Shown here: piece after piece, positions 1-8,368 of the stretch
How the letters are laid out: every line of letters begins with the position of its first letter
Position numbering within the stretch: the stretch's first letter is position 1
Source: Cytophagaceae bacterium
GTDB taxonomy: Bacteria; Bacteroidota; Bacteroidia; Cytophagales; Spirosomataceae
Direction: 5' to 3'
NCBI GenBank assembly: GCA_005791165.1
Contig: SXXW01000025.1
Coordinates: forward strand, 1 to 64,000
Length of the DNA: 64,000 bases
Translations under genes and position numbers: made by a program
The notes under the pieces: model-generated
Seen by the model: only the letters and a program-made list of their open reading frames with translations
The model's database searches: none
Told to the model about the DNA's origin: nothing

Positions 1-170
<170 letters not shown>

Positions 171-261
171 TTATGAAATGTTTTTTTAACTCTATTTTTA
201 AATGATCAAGTACTTGGACAACAAAACAATATGTTTTCGTTTTAGTACTGATTTAGGGGTG

Positions 262-291
262 CAAAATTACTGAAACTTATATTAAATACAA
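262..291 (-). promoter_or_regulatory. Bacteroidota-type promoter for fusA
   Basis: On the minus strand a -33 TTG (complement of 289-291) lies 19 bases before TAATTTTG (complement of 262-269), a full match to the Bacteroidota sigma consensus TAnnTTTG. Transcription would begin near 255, giving fusA a leader of about 97 bases. The leader contains a perfect 10-base palindrome, CAAGTACTTG, at 207-216. Confidence 0.6.
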
Positions 292-303
292 AAGTTTTTC
301 TAG

Positions 304-984
304 ATGTTTAAGAGCTTTTTACAATTAGTTTATCCTAGGCTCTGTGGAGCTTGCCAATTCCCGCTTTTAGCGTCGGAAGATTTTATCTGTACGGGCTGTC
401 GATTCGACCTGCCGAAGCCAGGTTTATTTCTACCTACGCCTAATTGGATTACGGCAAAATTTGACGGATTATTCGATTTTAAGGATGTCAATGCCTTTTT
501 TTTATTTTCTGAGGGAAGTAGAGTTCAGCACCTCATGCACGAGGTTAAATACAAGGGGCATTCTGATTTAGGAGAGTTTTTGGGTTTTTGGTGTGGTAAG
601 GAATTACAAAAAGCCCATTCATTTATTTTTTATGATGCGATGATCCCTATTCCACTTGTTGCTAAGAAACTAAGCGAAAGGGGATATAATCAAGCCGCTT
701 GCTTAACCAAAGGAATCCAACAAGCCACCGGATTGCCTAGTCTTGATCACGTATTAATTCGTAAAATTCAGAGTAAATCTTTGGTTGGCCAAAATAGAGC
801 TCAGCGGTATGAATCTCTTTCAGATGCTTTTGGGGTAGAAAATGAGGGGCTCATTAGGGGCAAACACATTTTAGTCGTAGATGACACCTTGACTACAGGA
901 GCTACTTTTTTAGCGGCCGCCGAAAAACTAAAAGCCACCGGCGCAAGAGAAATTTCTTTTCTTGCACTGGCGGCTTTAAAATAA
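304..984 (+). CDS. comF: ComF family phosphoribosyltransferase-like protein
   Basis: The 226-residue product starts with a four-cysteine zinc-ribbon (C14, C17, C29, C32) and ends with a type I phosphoribosyltransferase domain whose PRPP-binding loop reads ILVVDDTLTTGAT near residues 190-202. That order and length are typical of ComF/GntX proteins. In naturally competent bacteria ComF is needed for uptake or processing of transforming DNA; in others its role is unclear, so competence here is inference only. The ATG at 304 follows an AT-rich leader. The gene stops 6 bases before the end of the convergent gldJ, and an A/T-rich hairpin over both stop codons may serve as a weak shared terminator. 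Confidence 0.9.
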   Translation: MFKSFLQLVYPRLCGACQFPLLASEDFICTGCRFDLPKPGLFLPTPNWITAKFDGLFDFKDVNAFFLFSEGSRVQHLMHEVKYKGHSDLGEFLGFWCGKELQKAHSFIFYDAMIPIPLVAKKLSERGYNQAACLTKGIQQATGLPSLDHVLIRKIQSKSLVGQNRAQRYESLSDAFGVENEGLIRGKHILVVDDTLTTGATFLAAAEKLKATGAREISFLALAALK

Positions 985-990
985 ATGCGA

Positions 991-2259
991 TTATTTATTT
1001 AATCCTGCTGAAATCATAGCACAACGGAAACCAATGGTCGCCGTAGCAGAATCCTGATCTAAGAATCTACGAGAACCTGGAGCTAACCAATAAGATATGT
1101 CAGCCCAAGAACCTCCTTTGTAAACTCTGGATTTATTGTCAATTAATGAATTATTGTTTTTACTATCATAACGAGAAGCTTTGTCTAATTTATCATTTCG
1201 ACGCACAGGATTTAGGTCATTGAAATCTTGAAACGATAAGGGACGATATAAATCCATCACCCACTCATTCACATTTCCTGCCATTTGATACAAACCGAAA
1301 TCGTTCGGAGCATATTTGTAAATTTCAGCAGTAATGATTGCACCGTCATTTGATTTACCTGCAATACCTGCATAATCACCTCGTCCACGTTTGAAGTTGG
1401 CCAACATCGTTCCTCTGCTTTTTCCGCTAGATTCTCTTAATGACGGACCATCCCAAGGATAAATTCGTTGGTTTGCCTGATTTTCATCTTGTTGTTGGGT
1501 TCCAATCATCGCCTTCGCCGCATATTCCCATTCCGCTTCAGTAGGTAGTCGGTAAGATGGTAAAATACGCCCTGATTCTATACTTACTCTAGCTGGCGCA
1601 TTAGCTCTAGTCGCAGCTGAAGCTGTTGCCGCACCCGTTTTAGTCGCTTTTGGCGCTTTTGTTTTAGCGTTTCCTCCGGCTAAATTTTGATTTACAACGG
1701 CCGTTCTCCACATAGAGTAATCGGTCGCCTGAGTCCAAGAAATTCCAACCACTGGATACATTCTAAATCCTGGGAATCTCAAATATTGTTCTACATATGG
1801 ATCATTAAAGGCTAAATCATTACGCCAAACAGTTGTATCTGGCAAGGCAGCCTCATAAAAATCTAAGGTTGAATCTTTTTGAACGGAATATAAATATTCT
1901 AAATAATGCACATTCGCGATTTCCGTTTCATCCATGTAAAATGATTGTACAGAGACGGTACGCTCGATATTATCATGCGTTCCCATCACATCTTCTTCGA
2001 TGGATCCCATAGTAAAACGACCCCCTTCAATAAAGACTAAGTTAGGCCCAATGAGCTGTCCTGTGAATTTTTTATCAACCTGAAATCCTGCTTTTTGATT
2101 ATATGCAAGACCGGTTACAGAGGATGAACTTCCAATGTTAACGCTATTAGGTTTGCCGCCTAGACTTCCACCTAATTTACTTCCGATGCCGCTTGGGCAG
2201 GATGTCATTAACACCGCGATGCCGCAAAGGCCTAAAACAAATTTTAATTTAGCAATCAT
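991..2259 (-). CDS. gldJ: Gliding motility / type IX secretion lipoprotein GldJ
   Basis: The 422-residue protein has a lipoprotein signal ending LMTSC (acylated Cys21) and then a SUMF1/formylglycine-generating-enzyme fold over about residues 75-415, with the family landmarks VFIEGGRFTMG, SFYMDETEIANV, ALPDTTVWRN and YKGGSW. These match GldJ rather than GldK, which has a different region around the TMG motif. GldJ is an outer-membrane lipoprotein that stabilises the gliding and T9SS machinery and is not thought to be catalytic. An Ala/Thr/Lys-rich stretch near residues 200-225 looks like a loop insertion. The protein is shorter than the roughly 560-residue Flavobacterium form. It has its own promoter (2291-2321) directly after mfd and is convergent with comF. 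Confidence 0.88.
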   Translation of the reverse strand: MIAKLKFVLGLCGIAVLMTSCPSGIGSKLGGSLGGKPNSVNIGSSSSVTGLAYNQKAGFQVDKKFTGQLIGPNLVFIEGGRFTMGSIEEDVMGTHDNIERTVSVQSFYMDETEIANVHYLEYLYSVQKDSTLDFYEAALPDTTVWRNDLAFNDPYVEQYLRFPGFRMYPVVGISWTQATDYSMWRTAVVNQNLAGGNAKTKAPKATKTGAATASAATRANAPARVSIESGRILPSYRLPTEAEWEYAAKAMIGTQQQDENQANQRIYPWDGPSLRESSGKSRGTMLANFKRGRGDYAGIAGKSNDGAIITAEIYKYAPNDFGLYQMAGNVNEWVMDLYRPLSFQDFNDLNPVRRNDKLDKASRYDSKNNNSLIDNKSRVYKGGSWADISYWLAPGSRRFLDQDSATATIGFRCAMISAGLNK

Positions 2260-2290
2260 CTATATGTTCTTTTCTACAGAATTTGAAAAA

Positions 2291-2321
2291 CAAAGGTATG
2301 AAATTCAAGCAATTTGCTCAA
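2291..2321 (-). promoter_or_regulatory. Bacteroidota-type promoter for gldJ
   Basis: The minus strand reads TTG (complement of 2319-2321), 20 bases, then TACCTTTG (complement of 2291-2298). Both elements match the Bacteroidota consensus with correct spacing. Transcription would start near 2284, some 25 bases before the gldJ ATG. The -33 element sits 2 bases beyond the mfd stop codon, so gldJ can be expressed independently of mfd. Confidence 0.6.
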
Positions 2322-2323
2322 AA

Positions 2324-5300
2324 TTAACCTAAAATATCTATCAAAATACTATTTAAATCTTTTATTGTACTTACTTTTTCTACTTGGAGGATCAATTTAC
2401 CCCCTTTTTCACGCAGTTGGCAGCTTCCTTTTTTCTTATTTACAAACTGAATGACCTGGCCTATTATGGTTGTTCCGGTATTTGACTGCGCCTCCATAGA
2501 AACGAAATACAATTTCAAAATATTGCCCTTCAACGTAATTTTTTCTATTCCGAGTACCTGCGCTTTCCAGCGACATGCTACTAATTCGTACATATCTCGT
2601 ACTTCTGTCGGCCATTCCCCAAAGCGATCTTTTACTTCAGCCATAAATTCATCCAACTCTTTTTCGTTCTCGATTTCGTCTAGTCGGGTATATAGTGCTA
2701 AGCGCTCCGAAATACTGCTAACATAGTCTTCTGGAATTAGCACTCTTAAATCGGTTTCGATTTGGCAATCTACTTTTAGAGCTTCCGCCACAGCACCTAA
2801 ATCCGTCTCAAATAAAGATTTAAATTCGTTTTCTTTTAATTCTTGGACCGCCTCATCTAAAATTTTGTGGTACATGTCATATCCCAAATCATTAATAAAT
2901 CCACTTTGTTCTCCTCCCAATAAATTTCCAGCTCCTCTAATATCTAGATCGCGCATAGCCACCTTAATCCCGTCTCCCAAATCCGCAAATTCTTCTAGGG
3001 CGCTTAGTCTTTTTCTAGCATCGCTCGTTAATGAGGCTAAGGATGGGGTGGCGAGATAGCAATAGGCTTTTTTGTTGGATCTACCCACTCGGCCACGCAT
3101 CTGATGTAAATCGGAAAGGCCAAAATGGTTTGCGTTTAAGATATAAATGGTGTTGGCATTTGGAATATCTAAACCGGATTCGATGATATTAGTCGCGACA
3201 AGCACATCATAATGCCCTTCGATAAACCCGAGCATAATTTTTTCTAATTTATCGCCTTCCATTTGTCCATGCGCCACGCCTATTTTAGCATCAGGAACTA
3301 ATCGTAAAATCCGGTTGGCCGTACTCTCCAAATCACTGATTTTATTGTGTACCACAAAAACTTGGCCTCCTCTGGCTAATTCACTTCGCACCCCATCCCT
3401 TAAAATTTCATCGGTCATGACCACTAATTTTGTGTCAACCGGTTGGCGATTCGGTGGTGGAGTGGCAATGATGGATAAGTCCCGAGCGCCCATCAGTGAA
3501 AAATGCAAGGTCCTAGGAATGGGCGTAGCGGTTAAAGTGAGTACATCCACATCTACGCGCATTTCTTTTAATCGGTCTTTGACCTTGACTCCAAATTTTT
3601 GTTCTTCGTCAATAATCATCAAACCCAGGTTTTTGAACAGCACGTCTTTGTTGACCAGTCGGTGGGTTCCAATGAGGATATCGGTTTCGCCGGTGGCTAC
3701 CCGAGCGAGTGTTTCATTAATCTGCTTGCTTGATTTGAAGCGATTGATGTATTCCACTTTACAGGGGAATGCGGCCAATCGTTCATGAAAAGTTCTAAAG
3801 TGTTGCATCGCCAGCACCGTCGTAGGTACAAGTACGGCCACCTGTTTAGAATCTGACACGGCTTTAAAGGCCGCTCTGATGGCTATTTCAGTTTTGCCAA
3901 AACCCACATCCCCACAAACCAAACGGTCCATCGGATGTGGCTTTTCCATATCCATTTTTACATCGGCCGTGGCTTTTGCTTGGTCTGGCGTGTCCTCATA
4001 TATAAAGGATGATTCTAATTCAGCCTGTAAATAGGTATCGGCTGAAAAAGCAAATCCCTTGGCGGTTTTTCTTTTGGCATAAAGTGCAATTAACTCTTTG
4101 GCGATATCTTTTACCTGCCTTTTTACTTTTGATTTTTTATTGTCCCATTCGGGGGAACCCAGCTTGGACATGCTTGGGGGCGCCCCATCTTTCCCTGAAT
4201 ATTTTGAAATCTTGTGTAAGGAATGAATGGATACCGACAAGACATCATCATCTCGATAAATTAATCGGATGACTTCTTGTTCTCCATTGGATGTGTCGAT
4301 AATATTTAAACCCGCGAAACGACCGATGCCATAATCCACGTGGGTCACAAAATCACCTACCTGTAAACTTCGTAATTCCTTTAAGGTTAGGGTTTTATTC
4401 TTTGAGAATTTATTTTTTTCCTTGAATCGATTAAACCGATCAAAAAGTTGGTGATCGGGATAAAAGGCGATTTTTGTTTGCTCGTCGACAAACCCTTCTC
4501 TTAGTGTAATTTGGATCGTTTTAAACTGAATGGCGGAATTTATTTCATTGAAAATGACCTCCAGCCGTTCTAGTTGGCGTGCCGACTCCGAACAAATAAT
4601 ATTTTGAAACCCTAAACTTTGGTTTTCTAAAAAGGCAGCGGCCAAGCGTTCAAAATCTTTTTGATAGGCCCCTGGGTTTTTTGATGGATAGGGAATGAGT
4701 GTGGCATTCTTGAAAAAAGTACGCTTGCCAAATTCCACAAGCGTAAATCCACTCAGTGATTTTTTAATTTCTTTCTTCGTTTCCCAACGTTCACTGGGAT
4801 CAGATATAATTTGGATATTTCCACCCCCGGAAGATTTTATTCGCTCAAAATCTTCTGTTGCTTTCTCAAAATTAGTTTCAATAATTTCGAATAATGCCCC
4901 AGGATCCTTAATCCAAATACTTGTTTTTGCAGGTAAAAATGAGAAAAAAGTTTCTCTAGTTTCTTGCACTAATTTTGTTTGCACATCGGGAATAAGGTGC
5001 ATGGCTGAAACCGATTGAATGGACAATTGGGTTTCGGGATGAAAGGTTCGAATACTATCTACTTCATCGCCAAAAAAATCAAGCCGATACGGAAATTCAG
5101 CGGCGTATGAGAACACATCTAAAATTCCTCCACGCACTGAATATTGACCCGCTTCATAGACAAAATCGGTCCGTTCAAAATCATATTCATTTAATGTCTC
5201 GGCTACAAAAGTGGGATCAATTTTATCTCCTACTCGGATCGAAAGTGTATTTTTTACAAGGGATTTTCGATTAATCACCTTATCGGTTAACGCCTCTGGA

Positions 5301-5677
5301 TACGTGACTAAAACTAATAATTGGTCATGGTAATTACTCAAGGTATTAAGTACCTCAGCCCGCATGAGCACATTCGCGTTGTCTACATCTTCCCACTCAT
5401 AGGGTTTTTTGTGCGACATGGGAAAAAGCATGACAGCTGGATCACCCAAAAGGGATTGCAAATCGTTTAAAACATAATGTGCTTCTTCTTTTCCTTCACA
5501 AACAATAAGAAGAGGATTTTTTTCTTGGCCTAGGGCGGCGATTAAAACGGTGTCTAAAGCTCCACAAAGTCCTTTGATGTAGAATAAACTTCCTTTTTCA
5601 GCGACAGAAATTTGCTGTAAAATTGTTTGAACAATTCCATCTGATTTATATAACTGGAGGAAATCTTTTACAATCAT
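2324..5677 (-). CDS. mfd: Transcription-repair coupling factor Mfd
   Basis: The product is 1117 residues from the ATG at 5675-5677. It has the Mfd order: a UvrB-like N-terminal region, an RNA-polymerase-interacting CarD-like domain (LQVGDFVTHVDYGIGRFAG, near 440), a RecG-like translocase with Walker A GDVGFGKTE (near 586) and a DEEQ box (near 688), helicase motifs GRVGRSNKKAYCYL, and a C-terminal TRCF domain. Mfd pushes stalled RNA polymerase off DNA lesions and recruits UvrA. A longer reading frame back to a GTG at 5752 is rejected because it would run through the promoter and the riboswitch of the divergent gene. uvrA, its partner, lies in the same window at 60774. Confidence 0.97.
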   Translation of the reverse strand: MIVKDFLQLYKSDGIVQTILQQISVAEKGSLFYIKGLCGALDTVLIAALGQEKNPLLIVCEGKEEAHYVLNDLQSLLGDPAVMLFPMSHKKPYEWEDVDNANVLMRAEVLNTLSNYHDQLLVLVTYPEALTDKVINRKSLVKNTLSIRVGDKIDPTFVAETLNEYDFERTDFVYEAGQYSVRGGILDVFSYAAEFPYRLDFFGDEVDSIRTFHPETQLSIQSVSAMHLIPDVQTKLVQETRETFFSFLPAKTSIWIKDPGALFEIIETNFEKATEDFERIKSSGGGNIQIISDPSERWETKKEIKKSLSGFTLVEFGKRTFFKNATLIPYPSKNPGAYQKDFERLAAAFLENQSLGFQNIICSESARQLERLEVIFNEINSAIQFKTIQITLREGFVDEQTKIAFYPDHQLFDRFNRFKEKNKFSKNKTLTLKELRSLQVGDFVTHVDYGIGRFAGLNIIDTSNGEQEVIRLIYRDDDVLSVSIHSLHKISKYSGKDGAPPSMSKLGSPEWDNKKSKVKRQVKDIAKELIALYAKRKTAKGFAFSADTYLQAELESSFIYEDTPDQAKATADVKMDMEKPHPMDRLVCGDVGFGKTEIAIRAAFKAVSDSKQVAVLVPTTVLAMQHFRTFHERLAAFPCKVEYINRFKSSKQINETLARVATGETDILIGTHRLVNKDVLFKNLGLMIIDEEQKFGVKVKDRLKEMRVDVDVLTLTATPIPRTLHFSLMGARDLSIIATPPPNRQPVDTKLVVMTDEILRDGVRSELARGGQVFVVHNKISDLESTANRILRLVPDAKIGVAHGQMEGDKLEKIMLGFIEGHYDVLVATNIIESGLDIPNANTIYILNANHFGLSDLHQMRGRVGRSNKKAYCYLATPSLASLTSDARKRLSALEEFADLGDGIKVAMRDLDIRGAGNLLGGEQSGFINDLGYDMYHKILDEAVQELKENEFKSLFETDLGAVAEALKVDCQIETDLRVLIPEDYVSSISERLALYTRLDEIENEKELDEFMAEVKDRFGEWPTEVRDMYELVACRWKAQVLGIEKITLKGNILKLYFVSMEAQSNTGTTIIGQVIQFVNKKKGSCQLREKGGKLILQVEKVSTIKDLNSILIDILG

Positions 5678-5714
5678 CGTGTCCCTAAATCGGGTAAGAA
5701 ATTTAAAATTAGGA

Positions 5715-5743
5715 TTGCAAAGGTAGAAAAATTTATATCTTTG
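5715..5743 (+). promoter_or_regulatory. Bacteroidota-type promoter for the TPP-regulated receptor gene
   Basis: TTG at 5715-5717 and TATCTTTG at 5736-5743 with 18 bases between them fit the Bacteroidota consensus. The predicted start is near 5750, one base before the P1 helix of the TPP aptamer, so the transcript would begin almost exactly with the riboswitch. Confidence 0.6.
5718..5725 (-). promoter_or_regulatory. -7 element of the mfd promoter
   Basis: The complement of 5718-5725 is TACCTTTG, a full TAnnTTTG match, placing the start about 34 bases before the mfd ATG at 5677. The corresponding -33 position, 19 bases upstream, reads TGC instead of TTG, so this promoter is weaker on paper. 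It lies between the -33 and -7 of the opposing riboswitch promoter. Confidence 0.45.
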
Positions 5744-5750
5744 TGCATCC

Positions 5751-5830
5751 ACAAAAAGGGGTGCCTTGAAAAAAGGCTGAGATTATACCCATTGAACCTG
5801 ATACGGATAATGCCGTCGAAGGGATTTTGT
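5751..5830 (+). promoter_or_regulatory. TPP riboswitch (THI element)
   Basis: All conserved parts of the thiamin pyrophosphate aptamer are present in order: P1 formed by ACAAAA (5751-5756) and TTTTGT (5825-5830), GGGGTGCC, the invariant CTGAGA (5777-5782), ACCC, then GAACCTGAT, CGGATAATGCC and CGAAGGGA. It binds TPP and normally lowers expression of thiamin synthesis or transport genes. It sits in the leader of the TonB receptor that follows. An inverted repeat at 5832-5853 right after P1 is the likely expression-platform element. Confidence 0.96.
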
Positions 5831-5831
5831 A

Positions 5832-5853
5832 GAGTTTTTAGCACTAAAAACTC
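5832..5853 (+). promoter_or_regulatory. Inverted repeat after the TPP aptamer, possible expression platform
   Basis: GAGTTTTTAG (5832-5841) and CTAAAAACTC (5844-5853) are perfect complements with a two-base centre. The hairpin is followed by A residues rather than a T-tract, so it is not a standard intrinsic terminator. It may instead act in folding between aptamer and ribosome binding region, or in transcript stability. About 75 bases separate it from the ATG at 5929. Confidence 0.45.
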
Positions 5854-5928
5854 AAAAAAATCAAAAAATTAGGGTTATTGTTAAATCATACGGGATTTGA
5901 CTCCTTTGCCTGTTGTTACTATTTCAAA

Positions 5929-8316
5929 ATGAAAAAGTTAATGACATTGTTTGTTTTATTTGTTTCTCTACAGGAGATCTATGCGCAAAAGATTCGTGGC
6001 CAAGTCGTAGACCAGGAATCCAAAAATCCCTTGTGGGGCGCTTCTGTTTCTATTCTAGGAAGTCCCAATGGGACTATTTCGGATGCGAATGGGTACTTTT
6101 CCATTAGTTCATCATCTCAAAAAAATATCCTGAAAATTAGTTTTGTTGGCTATGAGCCGGTCGAGATTTTAGCCGAAAATGCATCCCGTGTGGAATTAAA
6201 ACGATCAAGTTTTTTACAAGATGAAGTGATGGTGAAGTCGCTACGCGCGGATGAAAATTCTGCGATGGCTTTTTCAAATGTTTCTGCGTCAGAATTGGGT
6301 AAAAATAACCTGGGTCAAGATATGCCCAATTTGCTAAATTTTACACCTTCTGTCGTGACGACTTCTGATGCGGGCGCTGGAGTCGGGTATACGGGAATTA
6401 GAATTCGGGGCTCAGATGCGACGCGGGTTAATGTGACGATCAATGGGATTCCGGTGAATGATTCTGAATCTCAAGGAACCTATTGGGTCAATATGCCGGA
6501 TTTTGCGAGCTCAGTAAATTCGGTACAAATACAGCGTGGGGTGGGAACGTCAACAAATGGTGCTGGTGCTTTTGGAGGATCGGTTAATATGCAAACGAAT
6601 CATTTTGAAGAGAAGGCTTATGCGGAAATAAATGCTTCTGGGGGTTCTTTTGGAACGCTTAAGACAACGCTGAAATTAGGTTCGGGGTTGTTGGGCAGTA
6701 AATTTACGGTGGATGGACGTTTGTCAAGAATCGTTTCGGATGGCTACATCGACCGCGCATCCTCTAATCTGCAATCGGCTTATTTGTCGGCCGCATATTT
6801 TGGCTCGAAAAGCTTTGTACGTTTAAATTATTTTCTTGGTAAAGAGAAGACCTTTCAATCTTGGTATGGGACTCCAGAATCTCGTGTAAATGGGTCTTTA
6901 ACCGAGATGCAGGCTTATATTGAGCGCAATTATTTGTCTTCCGCTGAGGCCGATAACTTATTGAAATCTGGTCGGACGTACAACTATTATACCTATGCAA
7001 ACCAAACGGATAATTATGCACAGGATCATTTACAATTGTTGACAAATCATCGAATTTCCGCTTCCTGGAATTTAGATTTAAATGCCCATTATACTTATGG
7101 AAGAGGTTTTTTTGAAGAATTTAAGCCTCAAGCAGCTTTAGAAAATTATGGAATAAATTCAAAAATTAGTACGGACTTGGTGCGCCAAAAGTGGTTGGAT
7201 AATGATTTTTATGGAACGACTTTTTCCTTGCAATACGAAGGATCATCCAAGATTAAATTCAATTTTGGAGGTGCATGGAATCGATATGTGGGAAGACATT
7301 ATGGGCTCATTGCGGAAGGTAAATCCTTGCCTGTTTCCTATAAAAATTATGAGTGGTATCGGAGTAGGTCCCAAAAGACAGATTTGAACTTCTATGCAAA
7401 AGCTAATTTGGTTTTAGCTGATCGTTGGAATGCCTATCTTGATTTGCAATACAGAACGGTGGGATATACTATGTTGGGTACGGCGGATAAGTTTTTGACA
7501 TTGAATAATCAAAATAGCTTTTATTTTTTTAACCCTAAAGCGGGTTTGACACATCAGATTTCAGACGAATCAAAAATTTATTCTTCGATCTCCTTGGGTA
7601 GCAAAGAACCTAGTCGGCAAGATTTTGTAGACAATCCAAATTCCGCACCCCGACCCGAATACCTACAGGATTATGAGCTAGGATATCAGCAAGCTGGAAA
7701 AAAATATGCCTTGCAATTGAACGGTTATTTCATGAAATATAAGGATCAATTGGTCCTCACGGGAGCCTTAAATAATGTAGGCGAAGCGATTCGTACCAAT
7801 GCTCCGGACAGTTACCGGTTGGGCCTGGAGGCTTCCTTGAATTATCAAGTTTTGCCACATATTCTTTGGTCGGGAAATGTTACGTTGAGCCAAAATAAAA
7901 TTCAGAATTTCAATGAGAAGTTGACCGATTATGAAAATTACGCCGAGGTCATTATTCCACATGGTACAAGCGATATAGCCTATTCACCCAGCGTTATTGC
8001 CGGGAATACAATTACCTATAAAAAAGGAGCATTTGAGGGAGCGCTTTTATCTAAATATGTGGGCAAGCAATATTTAGATAATACGTCAACGAAAAATCGT
8101 TCATTGGCTGCTTATACCACTCAAGATTTGAGATTTAGCTATGTGTTTTCAAAAAACATTAGTTCTACTTTATTGATGAACAACGTGTTGAATTCGATGT
8201 ACTCGTCCAACGGATATACCTATAGTTACCTATATGCTGGCGAATTAACGACGGAAAATTTTCAATATCCTCAGGCGGGGTTCAACTTTTTATTGGGGCT
8301 CAATATTAGATTTTAG
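5929..8316 (+). CDS. TonB-dependent outer-membrane receptor, probable thiamin (precursor) uptake
   Basis: From the ATG at 5929 the product is 795 residues: a signal peptide (about 1-19, MKKLMTLFVLFVSL...), a carboxypeptidase-regulatory-like domain (about 20-100), a plug domain (GIRIRGSDATRVNVTINGIPVND; about 110-230) and a 22-strand-type barrel ending in the C-terminal Phe of GLNIRF expected for outer-membrane insertion. The family moves scarce ligands across the outer membrane using TonB energy. The substrate is inferred from the TPP riboswitch in its leader; TPP-regulated receptors of this kind are known in Bacteroidota as candidate thiamin transporters. A TTG 51 bases upstream in frame is not preferred because the ATG starts a clean signal peptide. 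No thiamin synthesis gene is adjacent, so it seems to be a single-gene transcription unit. Confidence 0.88.
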   Translation: MKKLMTLFVLFVSLQEIYAQKIRGQVVDQESKNPLWGASVSILGSPNGTISDANGYFSISSSSQKNILKISFVGYEPVEILAENASRVELKRSSFLQDEVMVKSLRADENSAMAFSNVSASELGKNNLGQDMPNLLNFTPSVVTTSDAGAGVGYTGIRIRGSDATRVNVTINGIPVNDSESQGTYWVNMPDFASSVNSVQIQRGVGTSTNGAGAFGGSVNMQTNHFEEKAYAEINASGGSFGTLKTTLKLGSGLLGSKFTVDGRLSRIVSDGYIDRASSNLQSAYLSAAYFGSKSFVRLNYFLGKEKTFQSWYGTPESRVNGSLTEMQAYIERNYLSSAEADNLLKSGRTYNYYTYANQTDNYAQDHLQLLTNHRISASWNLDLNAHYTYGRGFFEEFKPQAALENYGINSKISTDLVRQKWLDNDFYGTTFSLQYEGSSKIKFNFGGAWNRYVGRHYGLIAEGKSLPVSYKNYEWYRSRSQKTDLNFYAKANLVLADRWNAYLDLQYRTVGYTMLGTADKFLTLNNQNSFYFFNPKAGLTHQISDESKIYSSISLGSKEPSRQDFVDNPNSAPRPEYLQDYELGYQQAGKKYALQLNGYFMKYKDQLVLTGALNNVGEAIRTNAPDSYRLGLEASLNYQVLPHILWSGNVTLSQNKIQNFNEKLTDYENYAEVIIPHGTSDIAYSPSVIAGNTITYKKGAFEGALLSKYVGKQYLDNTSTKNRSLAAYTTQDLRFSYVFSKNISSTLLMNNVLNSMYSSNGYTYSYLYAGELTTENFQYPQAGFNFLLGLNIRF

Positions 8317-8330
8317 GTAGTTTCCCATAT

Positions 8331-8360
8331 GTTTAGCCTTGTTGGAAAACAAGGCTAAAC
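8331..8360. terminator. Perfect hairpin between convergent genes
   Basis: GTTTAGCCTTGTT (8331-8343), loop GGAA, and AACAAGGCTAAAC (8348-8360) form a perfect 13-base-pair stem in the gap between the receptor gene and the convergent glycosyltransferase. No T-tract follows on either strand, so it would stop or protect transcripts through its stem rather than through a classical intrinsic signal. Confidence 0.65.
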
Positions 8361-8368
8361 CAAAATAA

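Noticed and set aside
2135-5018. Several plus-strand frames inside gldJ and mfd
   Set aside because: They lie fully antisense to strongly conserved genes and show low-complexity translations, so they are shadows.
5678-5752. N-terminal extension of mfd from a GTG at 5752
   Set aside because: It would put coding sequence through both promoters and into the TPP aptamer, and the extra residues do not look like Mfd. The ATG at 5677 gives a normal start.
5832-5853. Classical intrinsic terminator after the TPP aptamer
   Set aside because: The stem is perfect but is followed by A residues, not T, so standard Rho-independent termination on the plus strand is not supported. It is reported as a possible expression platform instead.
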